DNA of 42,731 nt from Limosilactobacillus pontis DSM 8475 (GCF_001435345.1 NZ_AZGO01000055.1:39953-82683); one strand, 5' to 3'; positions 17,671 through 26,391 are shown, numbered from the stretch's first letter. The notes: generated from the letters alone by a model not told the origin. Translations and numbers: made by a program.

Positions 17671-18330
17671 TCACCTCTGTGTTTCGTTTGCGAATAGTTC
17701 TGGGTAGCGCTGGTTGATCACCCGTTTGACGTTGGCAACCACCTGGTCGAGGGGCTGGCTGGCGTCAACCAGCTTGATCCGGTCCGGGTCGTCCTTCTGG
17801 AGGTCCAGGAAGGCGTGGCGAACCATATGGTGGAAGGATAGCTTTTCCTTGTCCAGACGATTTACTTGGTCAGCACGGTGCTCGGCGATCCGACGCAGGC
17901 CGACCTCCGAAGGCACGTCCAGGTCAATCGTCAATCCCGGCATCAGGCCGTCAATCGCGTACTGGTTGAGCTTCCAGATGGTCTCCTCTCCCAGCTGACG
18001 TCCGGCACCCTGATAGACCAGCGAGCTGTCAACATAGCGATCACACAGGATCACCTTGCCGGCCGCCAGTGCGGGGCGCAGGGTGGAAACGACGTGTTGG
18101 CGCCGGGATGCGGCAAAAAGTAGGGCCTCGGTACGGGCGTCCATGTCCTTGTTCTCCGGGGCGAAGAGCACCTGCCGGATCTGCTCGGCAATCGGGCTGC
18201 CGCCCGGCTCCCGTGAGTATAACACCTGGTTTTCCCCCAGTTGAGCTATTAGGTCAGCCTTGATCTGGCGGATGACACTGGTCTTACCCGCACCATCGGG
18301 CCCCTCAAAAGAGATAAATTTTCCACTCAT
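17671..18330 (-). CDS. tmk: Thymidylate kinase
   Basis: Tmk phosphorylates dTMP to dTDP with ATP. The 219-residue enzyme has the P-loop FEGPDGAGKTS (residues 8-18), the dTMP-binding SREPGGSP and DRYVDSSLVYQGAG, and a lid-region arginine set (HRADQVNR). It lies between yaaL and darA with short gaps, as one part of the replication operon. Confidence 0.97.
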   Translation of the reverse strand: MSGKFISFEGPDGAGKTSVIRQIKADLIAQLGENQVLYSREPGGSPIAEQIRQVLFAPENKDMDARTEALLFAASRRQHVVSTLRPALAAGKVILCDRYVDSSLVYQGAGRQLGEETIWKLNQYAIDGLMPGLTIDLDVPSEVGLRRIAEHRADQVNRLDKEKLSFHHMVRHAFLDLQKDDPDRIKLVDASQPLDQVVANVKRVINQRYPELFANETQR

Positions 18331-18344
18331 GCTTGCTTTCCCTT

Positions 18345-18596
18345 CTATTGGCTGACAATGCCATGGTTGAGCTGGCCGTGCACGTGGTAGCGCCGGGCAA
18401 TCCGGTACAGGTAGAGATACTTCTGCTCCTGCAGGTGGGCCCGGTCCTGAAGCTCGCTGCTGACGTTGGCCTCATAGACGGCCCGCTCGGTCTCCCGGGC
18501 ATGGTCCCAGCTGGCCTTGGTCTCATAGATCGTGGCCAATAGCCGCTGGTTGCGTTCTTGCGCTACCTCGTGCTTGGGTTGATGTCTGAATAGCAT
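18345..18596 (-). CDS. yaaL: YaaL family protein (DUF2508)
   Basis: An 83-residue, highly charged helical protein (for example KHEVAQERNQRLLATIYETK) of the YaaL/DUF2508 type that accompanies recR in Bacillota. No catalytic motif is visible and the role is unknown. It sits 3 nt after recR and 14 nt before tmk, so it is co-transcribed. Confidence 0.88.
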   Translation of the reverse strand: MLFRHQPKHEVAQERNQRLLATIYETKASWDHARETERAVYEANVSSELQDRAHLQEQKYLYLYRIARRYHVHGQLNHGIVSQ

Positions 18597-18599
18597 TTC

Positions 18600-19199
18600 T
18601 TACATCTCCGTTCGTCCTTGAACCGCCTTGAACAGGGTCATCTCGTCAGCATAGTCGATGTCGGCACCGACCGACAGGCCATGGGCCAGACGGGTCACCT
18701 TGATCCCCGCCGGCTTGATTAGCTTGGCAAGGTAGCCAGCCGTCAGCTCCCCGTCCGAGGAGGCGTTGGTAGCAATGATGACCTCCTTGACATCATCACT
18801 CTTCTGGAGCCGCTTCAGGAGGCTGGTGATGTTGATGTCCTCGGGACCGGTCCCGGCAACGGGCGAGATGACCCCCTGCAGGACGTGGTAGAGGCCATGA
18901 TACTCATGCATTCTTTCCATGGCCATGATGTCTTGAGACTGTTCAACCACCAGGATCTTGGACCGATCCCGGGTCTTATCCCGGCAGATCGGACAGGGGT
19001 CATCCTCCGTGATATTGCCGCAGATGCTGCAGCTGTGGAGGTCGCGTTTAGCCGACAGGAGGGACTTGGCAAAATTGGTCACGTCATCCTCCTCCATCCC
19101 CAGGGTGTAGAAGGCCAGTCGGGTGGCTGTCTTCTGGCCGATTCCCGGTAGCTTGGTGTAGCTCTCGATCAGCTTGGCAAGTGGTTCTGGGTACTGCAT
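18600..19199 (-). CDS. recR: Recombination mediator protein RecR
   Basis: RecR with RecF/RecO loads RecA at gaps. The 199-residue protein has the helix-hairpin-helix [15 protein letters not shown], a C4 zinc finger (C57, C60, C69, C72), the Toprim segment with [15 protein letters not shown], and a C-terminal Walker B-like region. The ATG at 19199 gives the usual family length; a TTG one codon earlier is also open. It follows ybaB by 3 nt. Confidence 0.97.
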   Translation of the reverse strand: MQYPEPLAKLIESYTKLPGIGQKTATRLAFYTLGMEEDDVTNFAKSLLSAKRDLHSCSICGNITEDDPCPICRDKTRDRSKILVVEQSQDIMAMERMHEYHGLYHVLQGVISPVAGTGPEDINITSLLKRLQKSDDVKEVIIATNASSDGELTAGYLAKLIKPAGIKVTRLAHGLSVGADIDYADEMTLFKAVQGRTEM

Positions 19200-19202
19200 C
19201 AA

Positions 19203-19511
19203 TTACATCCCCATGCCGCGGGTGTACTTACCGAGGGTCTGCTGAGTGGCATCATTGACCTTGGTCATCCCGTCGTTGATGGCAGCCACCACCAGGTCCT
19301 GGAGCATATCAATGTCGTCGGGATCAACGGCCTCCTTCTTGATCTTCAGGTCGACCAGCTTGTTATCACCGGTGAAGGTCGCGGTCACCATATCGTCGGG
19401 TGCCTTGCCGATAAACTCTTGCTTGGCCAGCTCCTCGTGTTCGGCCATCATCTTTTTCTGCATTGCCTTAGCCTGCTTCATCATCTGTTGCATATTCATT
19501 CCACGCATCAT
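19203..19511 (-). CDS. Nucleoid-associated protein YbaB/EbfC
   Basis: A 102-residue DNA-binding protein of the YbaB/EbfC family, normally encoded between dnaX and recR. It shows a Met/Lys-rich N-terminal helix ([16 protein letters not shown]) and a C-terminal Gly/Met tail. The ATG at 19511 has AAGGATGG at good distance; an ATG four codons earlier overlaps the ribosome site. Confidence 0.94.
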   Translation of the reverse strand: MMRGMNMQQMMKQAKAMQKKMMAEHEELAKQEFIGKAPDDMVTATFTGDNKLVDLKIKKEAVDPDDIDMLQDLVVAAINDGMTKVNDATQQTLGKYTRGMGM

Positions 19512-19532
19512 AATTTCATCCATCCTTTACGT

Positions 19533-21434
19533 TTAGTTATCTTCTATTTTAACAATATCATCGCCAAAAAGCTGCTTTGCCGCGGTGACAGGATCCTGAC
19601 TGGCGGCTGAGTGAGCTGGCTGATTATCAGCCGGGCCGTCATCATCACCATCAACCGGTGGTTCCTCCGGCAGGGGCGGTTCCGGGCTCGCCGGGACCGT
19701 TGGCTGGCTAGCTGGTGCGGCGGTCGTAGCTTGGCTTGGGGCCTGACTAGCAGCCGACTTCGGTGCCGCGCTGGCCGTTGTTTTGCCGGTAGCTGGCTTA
19801 CGGCGGTCGAGGCCGTGTTCCTTAATATAATTTTGCCGAATCTGCGGCCACTTATTCTTTGGAACGAAGACCACCTTGTATTCGGTCCCCATCAGCTGCT
19901 GGAAGGCGCCCTCCATCGCCGCAATCAGGTTATCATCCGTTGTGGCCTCTTGGAATAGGAAGGCGTAATTAAAGGCAACGATTACCCCGGTAGCACTGGC
20001 CGCCACTGGCTTGGAGACGTGCAAAAGAGAACGCTGTGGGACCGTCAGATGGTTGAGCATATCCTCCCACAGGTTCTGAATGTTGACCAGGTCCTTACGG
20101 GTTGCTGCACCAAGAACCGGATAAATCTGCCCCAGGTTAACCTGGACCTTACGCTGTTTGACGCGCGGCTGGGCCGGCTTCTTAGCTACTGCCCCGCCAC
20201 TGGTCTTAAGCTGTTGCACGGTCTGCTGAAGTTGTTGAACCTCCTGTTGAAGCTGCTTAATCGTCGCATCAGCCGCCGGACTCGGCTGGGCCGGTTGCGC
20301 AGTCGTATCCTGTTGGGGGACCGCCTGTGCATCTGCCGGGGTCGGCTGGTCCTTGATCTGACACAGCTTAACCGTCAGGACCTCCAGGTAGACATCCGGA
20401 TGGGTGGTAAACCGCATCTCCTCCTGGATGTCGTTGAGTTCATCGATCATCCGGTAGAGGCTGGTGGCAGATACCGCCGCACTGAGGCTCTTGAAGTCCT
20501 CATCCTTGAGTCCGGTGGCCGCCACGCTGATCAGGTCCGGGGACTCCTGGTATAGGAGGACGTCCCGAATAAAAGAGATCAGGTCCTCGATGAAGCGCTG
20601 ACCATCCTTCCCCTCGGTCAGGATGTCCTTCATGGTATCGAGGGCGTTGGCACTCTCGTGGTGGGCCAACTCCAGGAAATATTTCTTGAGCAGCTGCTTG
20701 GTCACACTGCCGGTCACCAGGAGGGCGTCATCAAGTTTAACCTCGTTGTCACTGAAGGAGAGGACCTGATCCAGGATACTCAAAGCATCCCGCATTCCTC
20801 CCTCGGCAGCGTTGGCGATCACCCACAGGGCCTTCTCCTCGTAGTCGACCTTCTTCTGGTCGAGGATGTACTTCATCCGGTCGAAGGCATCCTGGGCACT
20901 GATCCGACGGAAGTCGAAGCGCTGCACCCGGGAGATGATCGTCAACGGGATCTTATGCGGTTCGGTCGTCGCCAGGATAAAGATGACGTTCGCCGGTGGC
21001 TCCTCCAAGGTTTTCAGCAGGGCATTGAAGGCCCCGGTCGAGAGCATGTGGACTTCGTCAATGATGTAGACCTTGTAGTCGGCCTGGGTGGGCGCGTACT
21101 TGGCCTTATCACGGATATCACGGATCTCCTCGACCCCGTTGTTGGAGGCTGCATCAATCTCGATCACGTCATTGAGCTGTCCCTTGGTGATTGCCTGACA
21201 GATATCACACTGGTTGCATGGTTCGCCATCCTTAGAATGGTGGCAGTTGACCGCCTTGGCAAAAATCTTGGCCGCCGACGTCTTTCCCGTTCCCCGCGGT
21301 CCCGCAAAGAGGTAGGCGTGACTAATCTGGTTGGTGATGATTGCGTTCTTGAGGGTCTGGGTAACAATCTGCTGGCCGACCAGCTCATCAAAGCGCTGGG
21401 GCCGCCAAACCCGATATAAAGCCTGATAACTCAC
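19533..21434 (-). CDS. dnaX: DNA polymerase III subunits gamma/tau
   Basis: DnaX is the ATPase of the clamp loader. The 633-residue protein has Walker A GPRGTGKT (45-52), a C4 zinc module (C64, C73, C76, C79), DEVHML (Walker B) and the SRVQRF sensor segment. A coiled coil rich in Gln (QQLQQTVQQLK) links to the polymerase/helicase-binding region. A low-complexity Ala/Pro/Ser tail lies near residues 560-610. The start is GTG with GGAAGAG upstream. It heads the operon through ybaB, recR, yaaL, tmk, darA, holB, yabA and rsmI. A TATAAT at 21474-21479 is a likely -10; its -35 is weak. No frameshift signal for a separate gamma form is evident. Confidence 0.97.
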   Translation of the reverse strand: MSYQALYRVWRPQRFDELVGQQIVTQTLKNAIITNQISHAYLFAGPRGTGKTSAAKIFAKAVNCHHSKDGEPCNQCDICQAITKGQLNDVIEIDAASNNGVEEIRDIRDKAKYAPTQADYKVYIIDEVHMLSTGAFNALLKTLEEPPANVIFILATTEPHKIPLTIISRVQRFDFRRISAQDAFDRMKYILDQKKVDYEEKALWVIANAAEGGMRDALSILDQVLSFSDNEVKLDDALLVTGSVTKQLLKKYFLELAHHESANALDTMKDILTEGKDGQRFIEDLISFIRDVLLYQESPDLISVAATGLKDEDFKSLSAAVSATSLYRMIDELNDIQEEMRFTTHPDVYLEVLTVKLCQIKDQPTPADAQAVPQQDTTAQPAQPSPAADATIKQLQQEVQQLQQTVQQLKTSGGAVAKKPAQPRVKQRKVQVNLGQIYPVLGAATRKDLVNIQNLWEDMLNHLTVPQRSLLHVSKPVAASATGVIVAFNYAFLFQEATTDDNLIAAMEGAFQQLMGTEYKVVFVPKNKWPQIRQNYIKEHGLDRRKPATGKTTASAAPKSAASQAPSQATTAAPASQPTVPASPEPPLPEEPPVDGDDDGPADNQPAHSAASQDPVTAAKQLFGDDIVKIEDN

Positions 21435-21579
21435 GCAAACTCTTCCTTTCTAAATAACAAAGTGCTAATAAATATTATACAAGCTTTCACGCTCAATTGG
21501 CGATCAATCTGTTTAGCATTTGAAGAAAATTACATGGGCGCGTGATCATACTTAATTTGAGTCCCCCCATTAGCTGGAT

Positions 21580-21621
21580 AAAGTAAAAGGGTTACGACAA
21601 AATGGTGCTTTGTCGTAACCC
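21580..21621 (-). terminator. Terminator of the SRP RNA
   Basis: A perfect 13-bp stem (GGGTTACGACAAA and complement) with a 7-nt loop is followed on the minus strand by TTTTACTTT, about 25 nt past the SRP RNA. Confidence 0.85.
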
Positions 21622-21643
21622 AATGAGTTGATTATCAATAAAA

Positions 21644-21723
21644 CTTAGAGCACAAGCTGCTTCATACTTAGTGCTGCTTCCTTCCGGACCTGACACGGTT
21701 CGTAAGTGCAACCTTGCTCTAAG
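21644..21723 (-). ncRNA. ffs: Small signal recognition particle RNA (4.5S-like)
   Basis: The minus strand contains the near-invariant SRP apical sequence GTCAGGTCCGGAAGGAAGCA. It is enclosed by pairing ends CTTAGAGCA and TGCTCTAAG, giving a single hairpin of about 80 nt, the eubacterial small form. This RNA binds Ffh for co-translational targeting. A TATAAA about 15 nt upstream (near 21738-21744) is a likely -10. The exact ends are estimated from the stem. It sits between tadA and dnaX, a common Bacillota location. Confidence 0.92.
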
Positions 21724-21766
21724 GCCTTACGGCAATATTTATAGTACACTACTTCGCCGTGAAATG

Positions 21767-22267
21767 CTAGCCCCTTGCTCGACGTTTTTTCCGGGCGAGC
21801 TTCTTTCTTTTCCGGATCGCCCGAAAGAAGTCCTTCAGCATCTGACTACATTGGGTCCCCAGGATGCCGCTCTCAACATGCACCTGGTGGTTCAACCGCT
21901 GATCATTCAATAAGTGGTAAAGGCTGTCCACCGCCCCGGCCTTGGGGTCCTTGGCCCCGTAATAGACATTTTTGATCCGGGCATTGACAATCGCTCCACT
22001 ACACATGATGCAGGGCTCAAGGGTGACGTAGAGATCGCACTCCTCCAGGCGCCAGCTTCCCATGGCGGCGCAGGCCTCCATGATCGCCAGCATCTCAGCG
22101 TGGTAGGTCACATCCTGAAACTTCTCCCGCATGTTGTGCCCACAGGCGATGATCTTACCATCATGGACAATCACTGCTCCGATCGGTACCTCCCCCAAGA
22201 GCTGGGCTTGGTGAGCCTCCGCAATCGCGGCCCGCATATACTTCTGATGTATTTGTTCCTCTGTCAT
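21767..22267 (-). CDS. tadA: tRNA-specific adenosine deaminase TadA
   Basis: TadA deaminates wobble A34 to inosine in tRNA-Arg(ACG). The 166-residue zinc enzyme has the HAE motif (H56-E58, glutamate as proton shuttle) and PCIMC (C86, C89) for zinc binding, plus the substrate-loop YGAKDPKAGAVDSL. A basic C-terminal tail (RKRKKLARKKRRAR) follows. ATG start with GGAG 7 nt upstream. Confidence 0.96.
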   Translation of the reverse strand: MTEEQIHQKYMRAAIAEAHQAQLLGEVPIGAVIVHDGKIIACGHNMREKFQDVTYHAEMLAIMEACAAMGSWRLEECDLYVTLEPCIMCSGAIVNARIKNVYYGAKDPKAGAVDSLYHLLNDQRLNHQVHVESGILGTQCSQMLKDFFRAIRKRKKLARKKRRARG

Positions 22268-22378
22268 AAAATTTCTCCGTAGATCAAAACACTTTTCTTC
22301 ATTTCCAGTGTATAATAGTTAACTGATTTTTATCTAGTGATAGTCTAAAAAGTTTCACAAAGTTAATCGCCGTCATCA

Positions 22379-22425
22379 TTACCGTATATCGTGTTTCACT
22401 AAATTTGAACCACAATATATGGTAT
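22379..22425 (+). promoter_or_regulatory. Pair of NrdR boxes upstream of nrdHEF
   Basis: Two 16-bp sequences match the NrdR consensus acacwATATATwgtgt: 22379-22394 (11 of 16) and 22410-22425 (13 of 16, including a full ATATAT core). Their starts are 31 bp apart, the three-turn spacing known for NrdR operators. They sit just upstream of the nrd promoter. NrdR represses RNR genes when dATP/ATP is high. Confidence 0.8.
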
Positions 22426-22432
22426 TTTTTAA

Positions 22433-22460
22433 TTGATTTTTACGCATTTCCCGCTATACT
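22433..22460 (+). promoter_or_regulatory. nrdHEF promoter
   Basis: TTGATT (22433-22438) and TATACT (22455-22460) are 16 bp apart, 45 nt before nrdH and directly after the second NrdR box. Confidence 0.75.
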
Positions 22461-22504
22461 AGAAAACATCGACAGACGATTTCAAACTCAAAGGAGGGAT
22501 TAGG

Positions 22505-22726
22505 ATGGTAACGGTTTTTTCCAAAGATAACTGCATTCAGTGCAAGATGACCAAAAAGTTTCTAAAGCAACACCAGATCGACTTCATCGAACACAACATC
22601 GACGAGCAACCCGAATACGTTGACCAGTTGAAGGCTGAAGGGTTCATGGCAACCCCGGTTGTTAAGCTCCCCAACGGTAACGCATTTTCTGGCTTCCGTC
22701 CAGACCGCCTTTCACAACTGGCATAA
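22505..22726 (+). CDS. nrdH: Glutaredoxin-like protein NrdH
   Basis: NrdH is the thioredoxin-like electron donor of class Ib ribonucleotide reductase. The 73-residue protein has the redox pair CIQC (C10, C13), the cis-proline segment ATPVVKLP and the C-terminal FSGFRPDRL typical of NrdH. ATG start with AAGGAGGG upstream. It is the first gene of nrdHEF, but is separated from nrdE by a terminator-like hairpin. Confidence 0.95.
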   Translation: MVTVFSKDNCIQCKMTKKFLKQHQIDFIEHNIDEQPEYVDQLKAEGFMATPVVKLPNGNAFSGFRPDRLSQLA

Positions 22727-22746
22727 CGGTTGAACGTCACCCCGAG

Positions 22747-22795
22747 ACCAGGGCAGCGCAGTGAGTCCCCTCACCCTTGCCCTGGTTTATTTATT
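22747..22795 (+). terminator. Internal terminator/attenuator between nrdH and nrdE
   Basis: A 9-bp perfect stem (ACCAGGGCA/TGCCCTGGT) with an inner loop is followed by TTATTTATT. Since no promoter is obvious before nrdE, partial termination here would lower nrdEF relative to nrdH. Confidence 0.65.
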
Positions 22796-22827
22796 GCAAC
22801 TCAAAGTTAGAAAGCGAGCATCAGCAT

Positions 22828-24999
22828 ATGGCACTATCTGATATTGACCTGACTAAGGTCCGCTACTTCGACCTCAATAACGAGGTTAACATCCCCCGCA
22901 ACGGACAGATCCAACTCGACAAGGACAAAGAGGCCCTGGCGGACTTCATCGAACACAATGTCAAGCCGAACACCAAGCAGTTCTCTTCATTAAAGGAACG
23001 CTTCGCCTGGTTGGAAGACCACGACTACATCGAACGCGGCTTCATGGACAAGTACAGTCTAAGCTTTTTGGAGAAGTTGTACGCCTACCTTAAGAGCCAG
23101 GATTTTCACTTCCACTCCTTCATGGCCGCCTACAAGTTTTACGCTCAGTACGCGCTGCGGACCAACGACAAGGAATACTACCTAGAGAACTACATCGACC
23201 GGGTTGCCATGAACGCCCTCTACCTGGCGGACGGGGATGAGGACCTGGCAATGGACCTGGCCGATGAGATCATCCACCAACGCTACCAACCGGCGACCCC
23301 GACCTTCCTTAATGTCGGCCGGAAGCGGCGGGGTGAGTTTATCTCCTGCTTCGCCATCCAAACGACTGATGACATGAACACCATTGGGCGGACAATCAAC
23401 TCCGCCCTCCAGCTCTCCAAGATCGGTGGCGGGGTCGGCATCAACCTATCCAACCTCCGGGAGGCCGGTGCCCCGATCAAGAAGATCAAGGGCGCCGCCA
23501 GCGGGGTCGTTCCGGTCATGAAGCTCCTCGAAGATAGCTTCTCCTATTCCAACCAGCTCGGCCAGCGGCAGGGAGCTGGCGTGGTCTACCTGAGCGTCTT
23601 CCACCCCGACATCATCGAATTTCTCGGAGCCAAGAAGGAAAACGCCGACGAGAAGATTCGTTTGAAGACCCTCTCTTTAGGTGTTACCGTTCCTGACAAG
23701 TTCTACGAGCTGGTCGAGCGCGACGAAGACATGTACCTCTTCAGTCCCTACGATGTCGAGCGGGTCTATGGGGTCCCGTTCTCCTACGTTGACATCAGCA
23801 AGGAATACGACAACATGGTTGCCAACGACGAGATCCACAAGAAGAAGCTCAACGCCCGCGATCTTGAGGACGAGATCAGCAAGCTCCAGCAAGAATCCGG
23901 TTATCCCTACATCATCAACATTGACACCGTCAACCGGGCCAACCCGATTGCCGGCAAGATTGTCATGAGCAACCTTTGTTCAGAGATTGCCCAGGTCCAG
24001 GTACCATCCCGGGTCAATGATGATCAGACCTACACCGAGCTGGGCCAGGACATCTCCTGTAACCTCGGCTCGACCAACATTGCTAACATGATGGAAAGCC
24101 ACGACTTTGGCCGGTCCATCCGGGCAATGGTCCGGGGATTGACCCGGATCAGTGATGTCGAACAGATTGACACCGTCCCGACCATCAAGCATGGTAATGC
24201 CCTCACCCACGCCATTGGTTTGGGGGCGATGGGCTTACACGGCTACCTGGCTAAAAACCATATCCAGTACGGCAGTCCGGTCGCCATTGAGTTCACCGGC
24301 ATCTACTTCATGTTGCTGAACTACTGGTCCCTGGTTACCTCTAACGAGATCGCCAAGGAACGGTGCGAATCCTTCCACGACTTTGACAAGAGTGCCTACG
24401 CCGACGGTTCCTACTTTGATAAATACGTCAGCCAGGACTGGCGGCCCCAGTCCGACGTCGTCAAGGAGCTCTTCAAGGGCATCTTCATCCCCGGTCCGAA
24501 TGACTGGAAGGCGCTCCGTGACCGCGTCAAGAAGGATGGTCTCTATAACGCCTACCGCCTGGCCGTAGCACCAAACGGTTCGACTGCCTACATCAATGAC
24601 TCGACCGCCAGCCTGACCCCAATCGTCAACCGGATCGAGGAACGCCAGGAGAAGATGATCGGTAAGATCTACTACCCGGCCCCATACCTATCTAACGACA
24701 CGATGCCATACTACAAGTCCGCCTACGATACTGACATGCGTAAGGTCATCGACACCTACGCGGCTGCCCAACAACACGTCGACCAGTCGATGTCTTTGAC
24801 CCTCTTCATGCGATCCACCATCCCGGCCGGACTCTACGACTGGAAGGCTGGTCGGACCAACAAGATGACCACCCGGGACCTTAACCTTCTGCGCCACTAT
24901 GCCTACAAGAAGGGGATCAAGTCGCTCTACTACATCCGGACATTCACCGATGATAACGACGAAATCGGGGCCAACCAGTGTGAGAGCTGTGTTATTTGA
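22828..24999 (+). CDS. nrdE: Class Ib ribonucleoside-diphosphate reductase, alpha subunit NrdE
   Basis: NrdE reduces ribonucleoside diphosphates, using a thiyl radical generated by NrdF. The 723-residue protein has the N-terminal YFDLNNEVNIPRNG, the QRQGAGVVYLSVFHPDI loop, NLCSEI with an active-site cysteine, and the C-terminal redox pair CESC. It lacks an ATP-cone, as expected for class Ib. The ATG at 22828 gives the family N terminus; the frame is open back to 22777, but that reaches into the hairpin. The ribosome site is weak (AAAGCGAG), so initiation may be modest. Confidence 0.96.
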   Translation: MALSDIDLTKVRYFDLNNEVNIPRNGQIQLDKDKEALADFIEHNVKPNTKQFSSLKERFAWLEDHDYIERGFMDKYSLSFLEKLYAYLKSQDFHFHSFMAAYKFYAQYALRTNDKEYYLENYIDRVAMNALYLADGDEDLAMDLADEIIHQRYQPATPTFLNVGRKRRGEFISCFAIQTTDDMNTIGRTINSALQLSKIGGGVGINLSNLREAGAPIKKIKGAASGVVPVMKLLEDSFSYSNQLGQRQGAGVVYLSVFHPDIIEFLGAKKENADEKIRLKTLSLGVTVPDKFYELVERDEDMYLFSPYDVERVYGVPFSYVDISKEYDNMVANDEIHKKKLNARDLEDEISKLQQESGYPYIINIDTVNRANPIAGKIVMSNLCSEIAQVQVPSRVNDDQTYTELGQDISCNLGSTNIANMMESHDFGRSIRAMVRGLTRISDVEQIDTVPTIKHGNALTHAIGLGAMGLHGYLAKNHIQYGSPVAIEFTGIYFMLLNYWSLVTSNEIAKERCESFHDFDKSAYADGSYFDKYVSQDWRPQSDVVKELFKGIFIPGPNDWKALRDRVKKDGLYNAYRLAVAPNGSTAYINDSTASLTPIVNRIEERQEKMIGKIYYPAPYLSNDTMPYYKSAYDTDMRKVIDTYAAAQQHVDQSMSLTLFMRSTIPAGLYDWKAGRTNKMTTRDLNLLRHYAYKKGIKSLYYIRTFTDDNDEIGANQCESCVI

Positions 25000-25073
25000 T
25001 TTGCTGCTGGCCACCTGCTAAACTTAAAAACGCTAATACGATATTTGTTTAATTATGATAAAGGAGTCGCGCA

Positions 25074-26097
25074 ATGAAGCTTGAAGAAGAATTTAAGCCA
25101 CTGAAAAAATATAAGGCGATCAACTGGAACGAGGTTTCCGACATGATCGATAAGGCGACCTGGGAGAAGCTGACCGAACAGTTCTGGCTAGATACCCGGA
25201 TACCGGTTTCTAATGACCTTGATGACTGGCGGGAACTAGATGACGACCACCGCTGGACAGTTGGTCATGTCTTCGGGGGATTGACCCTCCTGGATACCGT
25301 GCAATCTGAGGCCGGTCTGACCGCCCTCAAGCAGGACGTCAAGACCCAGCATGAAACTGCCGTCCTGAACAATATCCAGTTTATGGAATCGGTCCACGCC
25401 AAGAGTTATTCCACTATCTTCTCAACCCTGAATACTCCCGACGAGATCGACGAGATCTTCAACTGGTCCGATTCCGAGGAGTACCTCCAAAACAAGGCCA
25501 CCAAGATTGCCAACATGTACCTTGATCCCGAAGAGGACCCCCTCAAGAAGAAGGTTGCCAACGTCTTTTTGGAGACCTTCCTCTTCTACTCCGGCTTCTA
25601 CACACCGCTCTACTACCTGGGTCACAATAAGCTGAACAACGTGGCCGAGATTATCAAGCTGATCCTCCGGGACGAATCCGTCCACGGTACCTACATCGGC
25701 TACAAGTTCCAGGTTGGCATGCACGACCGGACCGAGAAGCAGCAGCAGGACATGAAGGACTTGGATGTACAACTTCCTCTATAATCTTTACAGCAATGAG
25801 GAAGAGTACACCAAGATTCTTTATGACCAGGTTGGCTGGACGAGCGACGTTTTGACCTTCATCCGCTACAATGCCAACAAGGCCTTGATGAACCTCGGGC
25901 AGGAACCACTCTTCCCCGACACCGCGGCTGACGTCAACCCCGTCGTCATGAACGGAATCTCCACCTCCACCTCCAACCACGACTTCTTCAGCCAAGTCGG
26001 TAATGGTTACCGGCTCGGTGAGGTTGAGGCGATGAGTGACGATGACTACAACATCAAGGACCCTAACGCCGGTAAAGACAAGAACTCACGTGAATAA
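25074..26097 (+). pseudogene. nrdF: Class Ib ribonucleotide reductase beta subunit NrdF, frameshifted
   Basis: NrdF holds the dimetal-tyrosyl radical cofactor. The first frame (25074-25784) contains every expected ligand: D74, E105, H108, E167, E201, H204 and radical tyrosine Y112. At 25761-25762 an extra T (GACTTGG instead of GACTGG) shifts the frame, so the ORF stops at 25784. The rest of the protein, from KDWMYNFLYNLYSNEEEYT to the acidic C-terminal tail that docks on NrdE, continues in another frame to 26097. Joined, it is about 340 residues, normal for NrdF. There is no canonical slippery site. A base-call error is as likely as true loss, since the cell would otherwise rely on another reductase. 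Confidence 0.9.
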
Positions 26098-26104
26098 TTT
26101 ACTT

Positions 26105-26146
26105 AGCCCTGCTCACCAGACTACTGGTCGGCAGGGCTTCTTTTGT
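26105..26146 (+). terminator. Terminator of nrdHEF
   Basis: Stem AGCCCTGC/GCAGGGCT with a second inner stem around CCAG/CTGG, followed by TCTTTTG, begins 8 nt past the nrdF stop. Confidence 0.85.
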
Positions 26147-26286
26147 TCGCCAATGTGAATCTTCTTTCAATCAATGAATGAAGCAAATTTTATGCACCCC
26201 GATGCAGTAAAAAATATACCAATATTTTTCCTAGTATGGTGCTCCTTGACAGAATAATATTGTAAGCGAATTCAGCCGAATAACCA

Positions 26287-26304
26287 TTGTTCACAGTGTC
26301 ACAA
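26287..26304 (+). promoter_or_regulatory. Rex-like operator 1
   Basis: An 18-bp site of form TTGT-N10-ACAA matches the outer bases of the Rex consensus TTGTGAAnnnnTTCACAA. It lies directly upstream of the adhE -35. Rex represses fermentation genes until NADH rises. Confidence 0.6.
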
Positions 26305-26309
26305 AGTGC

Positions 26310-26338
26310 TTGATTTCCGTTTGAGCGTATATTATTAT
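26310..26338 (+). promoter_or_regulatory. adhE promoter
   Basis: TTGATT (26310-26315) and TATTAT (26333-26338) are separated by 17 bp. Rex-like sites lie immediately before and after. Confidence 0.65.
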
Positions 26339-26343
26339 TAACC

Positions 26344-26361
26344 ATGTTCAAAGCGTAACAA
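26344..26361 (+). promoter_or_regulatory. Rex-like operator 2
   Basis: An 18-bp site ATGT-N10-ACAA over the expected transcription start, one base off the outer Rex consensus. Its centre is 57 bp from that of operator 1. Confidence 0.55.
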
Positions 26362-26391
26362 ACTTATTAAAGGTTAAAGGAGCAATTTGTT

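Noticed and set aside
20658-21419. 253-codon open frame antisense to dnaX
   Set aside because: Entirely inside dnaX on the other strand, without ribosome site or recognisable domain.
19533-21434. Programmed frameshift in dnaX giving a separate gamma subunit
   Set aside because: I see no A-rich slippery heptamer with a downstream hairpin; the gene reads through as tau.
21400-21640. Extra ORF between dnaX and the SRP RNA
   Set aside because: Only the dnaX promoter region and the SRP terminator are supported here.
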